Assembly: GCF_905171775.1 (NCBI RefSeq)
Contig: NC_053491.1
Location: 229,328,247-229,392,246 of the forward strand
Length of the DNA stretch: 64,000 nt
Direction of reading: 5' to 3'
Origin: Rana temporaria
Lineage: Eukaryota; Chordata; Amphibia; Anura; Ranidae
A program made the translations under genes and the position numbers. Positions 48,011-58,669 of the stretch are shown here, in pieces. Under the pieces are notes generated by a model. The model was not told where the DNA came from. It saw nothing but the letters and a program-made list of their open reading frames with translations, and ran no database searches. Position 1 is the stretch's first letter, and each line of letters opens with the position of its first letter.

Positions 48011-49358
48011 TTTTAAAAGAACCAGTTGCATTTCCCTAAATGGGCAAAGCATGGGTTCTCTTTAATGGAGATAAAGATCTCTCTAGTACACAATTTGTGT
48101 AATGAAATTGAAGTCTAGTCTAGCTAGAGCTATATTACGGCATTTTCTTACCATTCTTGGCTGTTATTTCTTATGTATCTGTGTGATAGGGTTATGATAT
48201 TTCCAGGTTATGTTCGGGGACAGTTTTGCAGTGAAGATTTGACAGCTTATGCATTAATAATTTAGAGGCAGAGGAGATTGCCCTCAAAAAGGCTGTACTC
48301 CTGCTCCATCTGCTGCTGCTACAGTGACAGGTCATTAACAGCTTCTGTATGGTGGAGACAAATCAGCACCGCACTGGTTAGGAAAAAAAACAACCAGCTT
48401 CATTTTTTAACATGTGCCGCAGACTGCGTGTAACATAAACCAACTGTAAACCAGAGCAGAAATTAACATATCTCTGAATGACAGTAATCTTTACTGGCGT
48501 CTGGGGGGGGGGGTCAAGTCTTATTTTTAAGAGCTTTTTTGGCATTAAAAAAAAAAAGATTTTGCTAGCAGTCTTATGTCACTTGACAGATTTAGAGGCT
48601 AAAGCGTTATGACATTTGACTTCAATGTTAATCTCCCCTTTCCAATTTAAACTTTTTTTCCAAGTTTGCCCATACATAGACTATCCTAGACCCTTAAATG
48701 CCACAAGGATATTTATACAATATAATGACATATCAAGCTACATGAAAAAAAAAATCATAAAATGATTGCGGATTACAAAAAGTACAAGTACAGGAATCAG
48801 TAATTTACAGATGTCAAGTACAGTTACAAGAAGGGGAAAAAATGTAAGTCTTTCATTTGATCATAATTGCTAATGATATGCTCAGTGCCCTTCCATATGT
48901 ATATAAGCATTGCCATAATTGATCAGTTCAAAACTGGCAATGATATAGCTGAATTACAAAACTTAAAGTATGACTGAAGGCAAAACTTTTTTTTTGTTTT
49001 GTATAGAAGGGAGATTACAACACCTGTCAGTTTTTATTTCTGCCTGTGTCCCTATTACATAGGTTCACCCTCTCTATTTGTCCTATTTACCATTATCATT
49101 AAAAATGAAAGTAAAAGAAAATCCTGCATTTTGGTTTGCTCCCAGAACAGAGTGGAAATCTTCCAATGGGGACAATCATTTTGGTGACCTTGGGGGGCCC
49201 CAAAAGTTTCCCATAATATGCAGGGATTTCCTCTCACTTCCAGTTTTGGCTATGGGACAGGAAGTAAAAGTATATCTCCCCAATAGGACACAGATGGCAA
49301 AAATGTTTACCTTACAGGGGTTATAACCCTCAATTACTCAATCTAAAGTGAAAAAAAA
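48011..49358. other. single-copy-like stretch, no gene seen
   Basis: No supported reading frames. The 5' part holds the candidate conserved element at 48220-48460. Confidence 0.5.
48220..48460. other. candidate conserved noncoding element (strongest)
   Basis: A compact repeat-free block with TTTGACAGCTTATGCATTAA, AGGAGATTGCCCTCAAAAAG and ACAGTGACAGGTCATTAACA. It combines two TGACAG (Meis/TGIF-type), an octamer-like TTATGCAT and TAATAATTTA words. Of the islands in the window this looks most like a vertebrate enhancer core. Confidence 0.35.
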
Positions 49359-49788
49359 AAGTTTTGCCTGTAGTTTTTTTTTAAGGGTGTTTATTTTAGA
49401 TTTTTGTAAAGAAAGGTACAAAATAACAATAAGTCAGCATAGGCTACTATCATAACAGAAAAGTAAAACAGCTATATCAGTAAGCAATATACAACTGAAA
49501 TAACAGTAGTCTACGCACAGGGGAAAAAAAAACACAGACATCCATACACTCGAACTTACAGACACACACAGTCAAGTTCGCAGCATCAGCGATCACATAA
49601 CTGTAGTATACCTGAAGTACAGATAAAAGGAAATATGTTGCATAGAGATCAGTAGTCGCCCAAACGGGGCAAAAACAAGTGGGGGGGAATGACCGCCTGG
49701 GAGGTACTGTCCCTCAACATCACCAATTCAATGGGAGAGTTGTAAGGAGAGAACCCCCCCAGAAGTTCTTAGAGACATCCAGCCACGG

Positions 49789-50497
49789 CTACCATACTTT
49801 ATGAAATTTCTTAGAGCACGCCCTACTTTTGTACACAAATTCAAATTTGGGGAGAAGACTATGAACAATATTAAAAGTACAGGAATCAAGAGCGTGGCCA
49901 CGTCCTTCCAATGAAGCAATATAGTTTTCGTTGCATAGAATAAAAAAATACGTAGCAAAATGAGTCCTGGGGTGAGATCCGGGGATATGGTCATTCAGCA
50001 CTCCCAAGAGTCCAACTTCCAGAATATGAGGCACCTGTAAATGTAACTCGTCAGCAAAAAAGGCGAATATATCCTTCCAGAATGTCGAGAGTCCTGGACA
50101 CGTCCAGGACATATGAGACCAGTCAGCAGCCACTGTGCCACATCTACAACAGGCTTCATCCCATCCCAGACCCATTTTAACCAACCTAGCAGGTGTATAG
50201 TGTAAGTGATGCACAAACTTAATACGTACCAACATATCAGCAGTGCTAATAATATCTTGAAAACACACCTCCGTAGCCTCCTCCCAATCTTCTTCAGAAA
50301 GCTCAGGCATAGACATCAGCCATTTGCGATGAGAGTTCTGAAAGGGATCGGCCCCCACCCTCTGAAGGCAGCCATAGAAGGTCGTCACCAACTTGGCAAT
50401 GTCAGGAGATGACATCAGATTATCAATAGAAGTCTCCGGGAGCTCTATGGTCAGGGACCCAAACTGTGTCTGGAGGGCATGTCTCAATAACAGATAC
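49789..50497 (-). pseudogene. LINE copy 2 ORF2 C-terminal domain
   Basis: The LINE-derived part of a longer open frame that starts inside the MITE (at 50745). It encodes the cysteine-rich C-terminus with C-X2-C-X8-H-X4-C (CCRCGTVAADWSHMSWTC region), the same spacing as LINE copy 1, and ends with a natural stop at 49789. About 235 residues are LINE sequence; the preceding 82 or so codons are read from the MITE. It is a remnant, but this stretch has kept an open frame. Confidence 0.87.
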
Positions 50498-50501
50498 TTA
50501 A

Positions 50502-50962
50502 AGCGGAGGTTCACACAAAAAGTGAATCTTCGCCATTTTGAATCCCCCCCTCTGGTGACACATTTGGCACCTTTCAGGGGGAGGGGGGTGCAGATACCTG
50601 TCTGAGACAGGTATTTGCACCACTTCTGGGTCTGATCCCCGCTGGGAATCCAGCCTGTGACGTCACTCCCCCCGTTGTCTTCTGGGAAACACTGTTCCCA
50701 GGAGAGAGCGGGGACCAGTGACAGCATGCCTCGATCCTCACGCATGCGCAGTAGGGAATCGGGCAGTGAAGCCGTCAGGCTTGACTTCCTGATTCCCTCA
50801 CCGAGGATGGCGGCGGAAGCAGCTGAGGACCGAGTGATTGCTCAGCCTCGGCTGCTGCCATCGCGGGTGCGCTGGACAGGTAAGTATCCATTTTTTAAAA
50901 GTCAGCAGCTGCCGTATTTGTAGCTGCTGACTTTTAAAAAAAAAACGGCGGAACCTCCGCTT
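50502..50962. mobile_element. T2-like MITE with TTAA duplication, copy 4, inside LINE copy 2
   Basis: TTAA lies at 50498-50501 and 50963-50966, with ends AGCGGAGGTTC and GAACCTCCGCT. The interior CAGCAGCTGCC...AGCTGCTG hairpin is shared with copies at 33986 and 61041. The LINE coding sequence resumes on both sides, so it inserted after the LINE. Confidence 0.92.
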
Positions 50963-50966
50963 TTAA

Positions 50967-51527
50967 GAAAAATGTATTGTCCAGACTATAATTTATTCTG
51001 AGTGTCTCAAATGACAGTAGTGTATTCTCCACCACGACTTGAGAGAGATGCGTTATTCCGCAACGGGCTCACCATGCCGAATCAGGGTGACCAAAGAGCT
51101 CCGGAATATTCCGGTTCCGCCATAGAGGAGTCTGCGGTGACATGCCAGATGTGGCCTGCGACAGCAGTCTCCCACTCTCCCCTCAGGCCATAAAACAGAC
51201 CTCGACGGGAGAGAGCCTGGAGCCCCCAGACCTCTGAAACCTATGCAATTCATCCCGCAGGGAAGTAGGAGGTTCAAACAAGGACAACAAGAGAGCAGTA
51301 GCCGGAGTCTGGGGGTCAGAGTGCAGCCAGTCATGGACATAGGTGAGCTGGGAGGCGAGAAAATAGTGTCGCAGGTTCGGGCAGGCTAGGCCACCCACGG
51401 CCTTGGCCGCCTGAAGGGAAGACCTGGCTATACGAGGGTGACAACCATTCCATTTAAAAAAGAATAGAACAGAATCTAGTTTCGCAAAAAAAATTTGGTG
51501 AGAAAAACCGGGGAGGCACAAAAACAA
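50967..51527 (-). pseudogene. LINE copy 2 ORF2 thumb/linker remnants
   Basis: Frames at 51183-51527 and 51053-51340 hold decayed pieces of ORF2 downstream of the reverse transcriptase: FFKWNGCHPRIARSSLQAAK, then GGLACPNLRHYFLASQL, which parallels GGLAMPNIRTYYHAAQLNRL of LINE copy 1. They sit in different frames, so several indels separate them. The piece ends at the T2-like insertion. Confidence 0.82.
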
Positions 51528-51552
51528 TAAAGAAACTCGGTAAAAAAATCAT

Positions 51553-52458
51553 TTAAAATATATTGATACAACCAATTAAATTAATGGGTAACGACGTCCA
51601 GGTATGGAACTTATCTGTCATTTGCTGAGAGATAGGGTTAACGTTAAGTTCCTCATATCTAGAGAGGTCAGCATGTATTTGGATACCCAAATACTTGAAG
51701 GACTGCGACAATTGAATGCGTGACCCCTGTAGATAGTCAATTGGAGACGTGGGGCCGATCACAAAGGTCTGGGACTTCTCCCAGCCCACCTGAAGCCCTG
51801 AGACAGCACCAAACTCTTCGACCACCTGTAACAACGCATGAAAGGAGCTTTCCTTACCATCGAGATAAACCAGGGCATCTTCTGCATAGAGAGAAATCTT
51901 TTCCTTCAGCAGACCAGATCGGATGCCCCCAATCCCAGACCCCAGGCGCATCGCCAAAGCCAATGGCTCAATGGCCAATGCAAACAGAAGTGGAGAGAGA
52001 TGGCACCCCTGCCTGGTGCCCCTTTCCAGAGAAAAAGGACCAGATATATCCTTATTCGTGCGGACCCTGGCCCTCGGAGTTGCGTATAACAAGCGGGCCC
52101 ATTTAATAAAGCCCTGGCCAATCCCCACTCTAGCCATAGTTTCCCAGAGGAGGGTCCAGCTCACATTATCAAAAGCTTTTAAAATGTCCAAAGAGAGGAC
52201 TAGACCACTACATTTCATGCGTGCTGCCCTGTGGACGTGCAAGAACAGTCTACGGATATTGTAATATGTACTCCTGCCAGGCATAAAACCATATTGATCG
52301 GACGGTATAAGGGATAGAATGACCGTCTGAAGTCTGAGGGCGAGTATTTTTGCTAGAAATTTGGAGTCATTATTCAGGAGCGATATGGACCGGTAAGACC
52401 CACATTGCATCCTGTCCTTACCAGGTTTAGGTATAACCACAATAAGGGCCTCATTCAT
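51553..52458 (-). pseudogene. LINE copy 2 reverse transcriptase fragment
   Basis: An open frame of about 301 residues encodes the central reverse transcriptase of a second Tx1-type ORF2. Landmarks are NEALIVVIPKPGKD (2-15), SYRSISLLN (21-29), catalytic D91 in LSLDILKAFD, GTRQGCHLSP (147-156) and YAED (191-194) in place of YADD. The change of the first catalytic aspartate of that motif to glutamate would cripple the enzyme. The frame lacks everything N-terminal to the finger region because of the internal deletion, and it ends at a frameshift near 51553. It is clearly a different subfamily from LINE copy 1. Confidence 0.9.
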
Positions 52459-52600
52459 TTGTGTACTCCTGCCAGTCTAGGTCAGTGGAGGCTGGGGATG
52501 CACTAGGCCTGAGAATGGTGCTGCGGTGGCCATCTTGACAGGAGCGTGTGGTGATGCTCATCTTTGGCGGTGGTTGTTTCTTCCCTCGCCGCTTTCCCAT
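52451..52600 (-). pseudogene. LINE ORF1-like N-terminal stub
   Basis: An ATG at 52600 opens 49 residues starting MGKRRGKKQPPPKM, a short basic start of the kind seen in LINE ORF1 proteins, which coat element RNA. It ends in TGA exactly where sequence encoding the ORF2 reverse transcriptase begins in another frame. The position just behind the 5' end of the element supports ORF1 identity; no coiled coil or RNA-binding domain remains to confirm it. Confidence 0.5.
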
Positions 52601-52849
52601 CCACCAAAATGCCCTCCAGAGATGCAGGAGACACACCCGGAGGTATCAGGGAAGAAAGAGATCGTCTGCCGGCAATGGGTGATCAGGATGGAGCAGGATT
52701 GTATGGGGAGAGAACGGAGCTGCTCAGAAACACGTCTGTTCACATCCCGCGCTAGGCCATGCCCCCAAGTTTTGCCTATAGTTAATCAAAATAAATGAAT
52801 CTCTTGTCCATTAAGAACTAGCCCCATGCTTCTTATGTATTTTTATATA

Positions 52850-53107
52850 CACTATATTGTCCAAAGTATTGGGTGGCCTGCCTTTACATGCACATGAACT
52901 TTAATGGCATCTCAGTCTTAGTCTGTAGGGTTCAATATTGAGATGGCCCATTGTTTACAGCTATAACAGCTTCAACTCTTCTGGGAAGGCTGTCCACAAA
53001 GTTTAAGAGTGTGTCTATGGGAATGTCTGACCATTCTTCCAGAAGCGCATTTTTTAGTTCAGGCACGGATGTTGAACTAGAAGGCCTGGCTCTCATTTCT
53101 GCTCTCA
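52850..53107 (-). mobile_element. Tc1-like element, terminal fragment (different family)
   Basis: The fragment begins at a TA with CACTATATTGTCCAAAGTAT, a Tc1-type inverted end, and contains the 3' end of a transposase gene on the minus strand. It is cut off at about 53107 by another repeat. Confidence 0.85.
52932..53107 (-). pseudogene. Tc1-like transposase C-terminus
   Basis: On the minus strand the frame reads LLEEWSDIPIDTLLNFVDSL then PRRVEAVI, a hallmark of Tc1 transposase C-termini, and ends with TGA at 52932-52934. All catalytic residues are upstream and missing. It is a different family from the two larger Tc1 copies here, which end in ATKY or TTKY. Confidence 0.85.
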
Positions 53108-53400
53108 AACCCCTTTCACACTGAGGCATTTTTGAGGTGCTTTAGTGCTAAAAATAGCACCTGTAAAGTGCCTGAAAAATGCCTCATCTGCAGTCCCAGT
53201 GTGAAATCCTGAGTGCTTTCACACTGGGGCGGTGCACTTGCAGGTCGTTAGGAAAAGTCCCGTAAGCAGCATCTTTGGTGCAGTTTTCAAGCGGTGTATA
53301 CACCGTTTCTCCACCGCCCCTGCCCATTGGAATGCATAGACAGTACCGCCGAAGCACCTGCAAAGCGCCCCGCTCCGGCCCCAGGAACAAGGTAAGCAGA
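53108..53400. repeat. CCTTTCACACTG repeat with foldback
   Basis: CCCCTTTCACACTGAGGC at the left is opposed by GCCTCATCTGCAGTCCCAGTGTGAAA, then TTTCACACTGGGGCGGTGC follows. It truncates the Tc1 fragment. No clean right terminus. Confidence 0.6.
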
Positions 53401-54274
53401 CTTTCAGGAACTTGGGATATGGGAACTAGAGTTAAAAACAATCCAGCACTGAAGCCAGGCAGACCCGGGTTCAAATAGACCACTGGGTGTGAGGAAAATG
53501 CATGCTCATGTACACACACATTCTTGTCCTTGCCCCTCTACTTAGACTTCTATGTTTACGACCCTGCACATGCACATAATTATGGTAATTGCTGCGCAGA
53601 AATTAGCATTTGCTGCACATGCTCCCTGACACATAATTTGCTGCAAGTGTAAAGAGATTAACTTCTATAAAAATAATTCCTTCTTGGACCATATTTCGCC
53701 ACCTGTCAGTGATACTAATGAATAGATTGACCAAAACTACCACCACTGGTTCATGTTGCTATCCTTCTACTGTCATATATGTCTGACAAACACATTTTTT
53801 TTACCTTTAGCCTTGTACATCTTGGCTGTGCAACATCCCTAGAGAAAATTGGCTTTGAAATAGTATTTTCCTCAATGCCCTTAGTAAATCACAGTGTTCT
53901 CCTATAATTTTTTCATCTAGACACCTTTCTAGGGGTGATGTGTGAGAAATCAATATAAAAAGTGTACAAACAGGAAAGCCAACAATAGAAAGAAGGGAAT
54001 TGTGGCAAATGTTCATGCTGAAAACCAGACTGCTGTAATAAATGGGAGAATTGTTGGGGATCAAATTTGAATGCGTTCACTCATATTTGTTTCAATATAA
54101 TTTCTGTAAAAACGAGTTGGTTAATATGATCAATATAAACCTTTTTAATTTGAGTTTAGGTTACGATGATCTCATTATAGGTTTGTATGCCTATAAATAT
54201 CATATGCCAAATATTTCAAGAAAAAAGATAGAATAGATAATAAAGTTTAAAATTATTCTAAAAGCATAATTGTT
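53401..54274. other. single-copy-like stretch, no gene seen
   Basis: No element ends or reading frames supported. Confidence 0.45.
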
Positions 54275-54655
54275 TTCAAAATAATAAACATTTTATACTT
54301 ACCTGCTCTGTGCAATTGCACAGAAAAGCCCCAATCCTGCTCTTTCGGGTCCCCTGTTGGTGCCCCTGGCTGAGTGCCCCCCTCACCAGTAAGCCACTTG
54401 CTTTGGGGGCACTTGTCTGTACTCCCAAACACAGAGTGCAGCTCTGCCCCACCTTGTGCACTCTCCTAACTGGCTGTTATTAACAGCAGCAAGAGCCACT
54501 GGCTTCCGCTGCTGCCTCTCTGTCCAATGAGGAGAGAGCTGAAAGAGCCGTTGCTCTTGTGCACATCCTTAGATCAAGATCGGCCTCAAGAAAGTTTTTA
54601 GAGGGAGCAAGGGGGAAGCTGCATGCAAAAGGCTTGTTTTTACCCTAATGCATAG
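54275..54655. repeat. relative of the T2-like element at 56732
   Basis: TTATACTTACCTGCTCTGTG, a CTTGCTTTGGGGGCAC block and AACAGCAGCAAGAGCCA match the order in 56732-57220. The outer ends are degraded. Confidence 0.65.
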
Positions 54656-54657
54656 AG

Positions 54658-55654
54658 GCTCGGTTCACACTGCTGTGAATCCACTGCGAGTTCCCGCATC
54701 GCATGTCTCCTAGGGGCAGTTCACACTGCCCTATGAAAACTGCTGGGAGGAATACTAACTTAGTTCCTAATATCACTGAAGTAATTCAAAGGGTTAACGT
54801 GCAACACTCTTATGAAAAACACTTTGCTACTGATCCCCGTTCAGTACTTTCCTTCAATAGCCAATGGGCTCCGTGGACATCTAGATTTTGCAATACAGTT
54901 TAGTTTTCCCAATTCAGTCTGACCTTCCTTATGGTACTACCATTTGATATTGATCTAGACCCCTACCCTGCCTCGGTACAATTATGTCTCTTTCGTTTTA
55001 TTTTATTCTTTATTTTCTTTATTCACTGTTGTTTTACTTTTCTTTATTCTGTTACAACATGGTACACTGTTCTGTCAATCTCTGTAACAAAAATGTGTTT
55101 ACCAGAGTGTAGGATTATTTATTGATATCCTTTCTAGAGACTAAAAGGTATCTTTCCTGCATCGTACCTATTATAGGGATTGGAGCATCCACATATAGCA
55201 GTAGGATGCATGGTCCCTTCAACTAAAACAAGCTTATGTAGGTATGTTTTCTTCTTTTTTGCTTATGTTGTGTATCGATTTACAATTTGTGCTTTGTGCA
55301 TCAATACTGTACTTTTGTTTTTTCTTTTTCGGATAAAAACATTTGAAAATAAAACTGCTGGGCGTGTCAATTTAAAATTAAGTTGACACCCCCAAATCAG
55401 TTTGCAAATCGCAGTGCGAACTGCAAATCAAACAGGAATCTGATCGAATAGATGTGAACACCCATGCGATCCGATTCTGCTGCGGACCAAAAAAAAAAGG
55501 GTCCTGTGTGAGTTTGGATCGAATGTGATGCAAATTCAGCTATACTATCTGTATGGCTGAAATCGCATCGCACAAAGATTGCATGTGATTTGCACTGCAG
55601 TGCGGTGTGAATTACATCCAATGACGGACATCGCACCAGTGGGAACCGGCCCTT
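54658..55654. repeat. GGTTCACACTGC repeat split by unidentified sequence
   Basis: The left part (54658-54737) starts GGCTCGGTTCACACTGC and the right part (about 55393-55654) ends CCAGTGGGAACCGGCCC, apparently the two arms of one element. About 655 bp between them are AT-rich, contain a 66-residue frame ending FCNTV and a polyA-signal-like AAAATAAAACTG, and match nothing I recognise. Confidence 0.5.
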
Positions 55655-56727
55655 AAGATAAAAAAACTTGTATCTTTAGAACCACTTTAACATTAAAGTC
55701 ATTTTAAATGATCACCTTGTAAAACAACCCATTCATTTGAAATAGGAATGACGTGAATAACATTACAAATACCTTTTTTCCCTTTTTTTATAAGTGATCA
55801 CATTCCCACTGACCTCAGCTGCATAAGAGCTGGGGGGGGGGAAGCAGCAGCACACTGAGTTTCCCAGTGAATAGCTGCTGCAGCAGGGGCATGTCAGGAC
55901 AAGTCTGATCATTGAAGGAGAGCATACTGAGAGTTCCCAGCATAGCTAGAGAACTGGCCACGCTGTGCTCTCATGCTTAGTGTGGTCAGTTTTTAATAGG
56001 AAAACAAGGGGACTAGCAGGAAAACCAGGGATTTCACACAAAGGAAGCAATACAAAAATAACAGGATACTTTCCCATACAAGTAGATGGTACAGCAGGCA
56101 GATATTAGGAATATGAATTGTAGGGGTAACAAACGCTTTAAATGATTTTGTGACTTTTGAAAAATAATATACAGTATTTGCAATTGCTTACATAACTGTT
56201 ACACAGCAGTTATAGAAGCACATTTGTGGTGAGTTATTACTATTGCCTTCAGCACCACGGACAGCGGTATTGTTATAAACCTAGTACCAAATGTTAATGT
56301 ATATTTATTACTTTTTAGCAGCTGTGCCATGTATATCAAACCTTTTTAGTTTTCTTAGAAGGCTTACCTTTAATTAAAAATTGGCTTTTGTCTGCAGAGG
56401 GGAGCATTTTAATGTTTTCATTTATTTTGGAGCATTGGTTTGTATTGTGTGTTCATATGGGAATTTTCTAGGTTAAACCGCTTTCTTTTTGGTGCAAAGC
56501 TATTTCTTTGGGGATTTTTTTTTTCATAATGCCTTTTTTTTTGCAGCACACTGCTGCATTGTTTGAAAAAAAAATAATAATAATAAAAAGTGCAATAACA
56601 GTGTACACCCAAACTACCTCACATTATATCAGTCACATTCACTGCACCCTCTGTAGCCCCACAGATAAGATAAAAGTTAGGCACACACCAGTTAAGCCTA
56701 TTATCTCTGATTAAGACTGCTACATTC
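55655..56727. other. AT-rich stretch, no gene seen
   Basis: A- and T-runs, a G-run near 55833; no supported frames. Confidence 0.5.
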
Positions 56728-56731
56728 TTAA

Positions 56732-57220
56732 AGTAATTGTAAAGTCTGTTTTTTTTTCTATTAAAATAACAAACATGTTATACTTATATGCTCTGTGCAG
56801 GGGTTTTGCACAGAGCAGAACAGATCTTCTTCTCGGGTCCCTGTCTGGAGCTCCTGGCCCCTGCCTCCTGTTAAGTGCCCCCAGAGCAAGCAGCTTGCTC
56901 TGGGGGCACCCAAGCTGAGCTGCAGCTCCATCTATCCATTCAGACATGGAGATGTGGTTTGGCCCTGACCCCCCTCTCCTGATTGGCTAACTGAGTCTGA
57001 TTGACAGCAGCAGGAGCCAATGGCGCCGCTGTTTTGCCTCAGCCAATCAGGAGGGAGAGTCCCAGATGGCCGATTCACTCGTGAACATCGCTGTATAGAG
57101 ATGGGGCTCGGGTAAATATTGGGGGGGGGGGGGCTGGGGGGTGCTGCTGCACACAGAAGGCTTTTTTATCTTAATGATAAACATTAAGATAAAAAAAATA
57201 CTTCTGACTTTACAATAACT
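56732..57220. mobile_element. T2-like MITE with TTAA duplication, copy 5
   Basis: TTAA lies at 56728-56731 and 57221-57224. The ends AGTAATTGTAAAGTC and GACTTTACAATAACT are a near-perfect inverted repeat. The interior contains GGGGGCAC foldbacks and a long G-run at 57121. No coding capacity. Confidence 0.88.
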
Positions 57221-57224
57221 TTAA

Positions 57225-58190
57225 GTCTCGTACAATCTACCGTTTTTTTTTTTTTTTTTCAACCCAGCGGGCTAAACAAAAAAAACAGCTCAGGTCGGAG
57301 CTGCTGTACTAACTACGAAATGTTAGTAAGGTGATCTCCCCCTGCTGTTCTATTGTGTTTTGACAGGGGGACGCCCCCTGCCAGATCACTCCGGTCATAA
57401 TAAAAGTGAGCCGAATGGCCGGACTGCCTGCAGTACACACGGGCTGAATGTTGGCTGGTTTCTATTGAACCAGCCAATGCCACCCAACATTCGTTCTTTG
57501 TGTACTACTGAAGTATCTGAATGCATGTAGTAAAATGCATTGTTAAATACAATTGACCTACTTATGAACAATGTTACGCTGCAGTTTTTGTAGTAAATCA
57601 CCGGCCTGTACTCTTTTTTTTCTAGTACATTTTGGCCAATTCTTCCTCGTTAAAAATGTTTCACTGTATTATTTTACATTACTGTAGCATCTGCGACCTT
57701 TATATTTTTCATAAGAGTTTGATAGAAATTGGCCTGTTGCAAGACAGTTTTGCATCAAGGACAGGCACAGCCTCCAATTTGTATGTGCCAGTCAAAGCAG
57801 TCTATTCACATTTAATGAAAAAACGTGTCACTTACTGAAACTACTTGAAAAAAAACTGTTTTTTTTTTTTAAACTGAAATAAATTAGATGGGGGTGTTGC
57901 TGCTGTATGTAAGCCAAGTTATTTGTATAACAAAAAAATCAATTCCATAGTCAAATAAGTGCTGGCACTTACTAAGTGCTGGCAGTGTTCGCTGATGCTA
58001 AGACTGTCCATGAAAATCATATAGTTCTGTAACACCACAAACAGCTTTCTCTCCTCCATGTTGATTTGAGCTGATGTGAGAAGGCTGGCCATGTTTGGAG
58101 CTTTGGATCTGTGGATTATTGGATCTCATCAGGAATATTGTGTGTGTAAGCCTGCTGTGCATGGGAAATCAGGAGCTGGGTCGGCAATGA
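57225..58190. other. single-copy-like stretch, no gene seen
   Basis: T-run at 57243-57260 and short frames without recognisable domains. Confidence 0.5.
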
Positions 58191-58400
58191 GGCCTCGTAC
58201 ACACGGCCGAGAAACTCGACGGGCAAAACACATCGTTTTGCTCGTCAAGTTCCTTGTGAAGCCGCCGAGGATCTCGGCGAGCCAAATTTTCCCATTGCCG
58301 TCAAGGAAATAGAGAACATGTTCTCTTTTTGGCCCGACGAGATCCTCGTTGGTTTCCTCGTCGAAAAGTGTACACACGACCGGTTTCCTGGGCAAAAAAA
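58191..58400. mobile_element. GGCCTCGTACACACGG MITE, left part
   Basis: GGCCTCGTACACACGGCCGAG is the terminal type of the GCCTCGTACACACG elements. A second GTGTACACACGACCGG tract lies at about 58369. The right terminus is missing. Confidence 0.65.
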
Positions 58401-58669
58401 AACAACCCATCAAGCTTCTTGCTGGTTTTTGCAGAGAAACTCTGAGAAGAGAGCAGTAACCAGTCCTAAAGAGATATTGCAGCAAGGCTTTTATTTTATG
58501 CCTAATAAGGTGAGGGGCTGGGGGAAACAGTTTTTAGCACCTGCACTGGAAGAAAAACAGTACCTGCACTTTTTAATCACTGTGATCCTGTGAAGATTGC
58601 CTGCTTGCACTTTGAGTTTATTGCACATCAGTATGAAATATGAACTTTTTTGAAGACTTTATTTTGTAT

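Larger units (their letters stand above)
49376..52766 (-). mobile_element. L1-like (Tx1-clade) LINE, internally deleted, copy 2
   Basis: A 17-bp target duplication with one mismatch flanks the element: AAGTTTTGCCTGTAGTT at 49359-49375 and AAGTTTTGCCTATAGTT at 52767-52783. On the minus strand the element begins with a GGGGGCATGGCC-type 5' end and a short ORF1-like start, then jumps into ORF2 inside the reverse transcriptase domain and continues to a T-run/A-tail at 49376. The 5' end therefore survives while most of ORF1 and the endonuclease are absent. A T2-like MITE (50502-50962) is inserted in ORF2. Confidence 0.9.
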
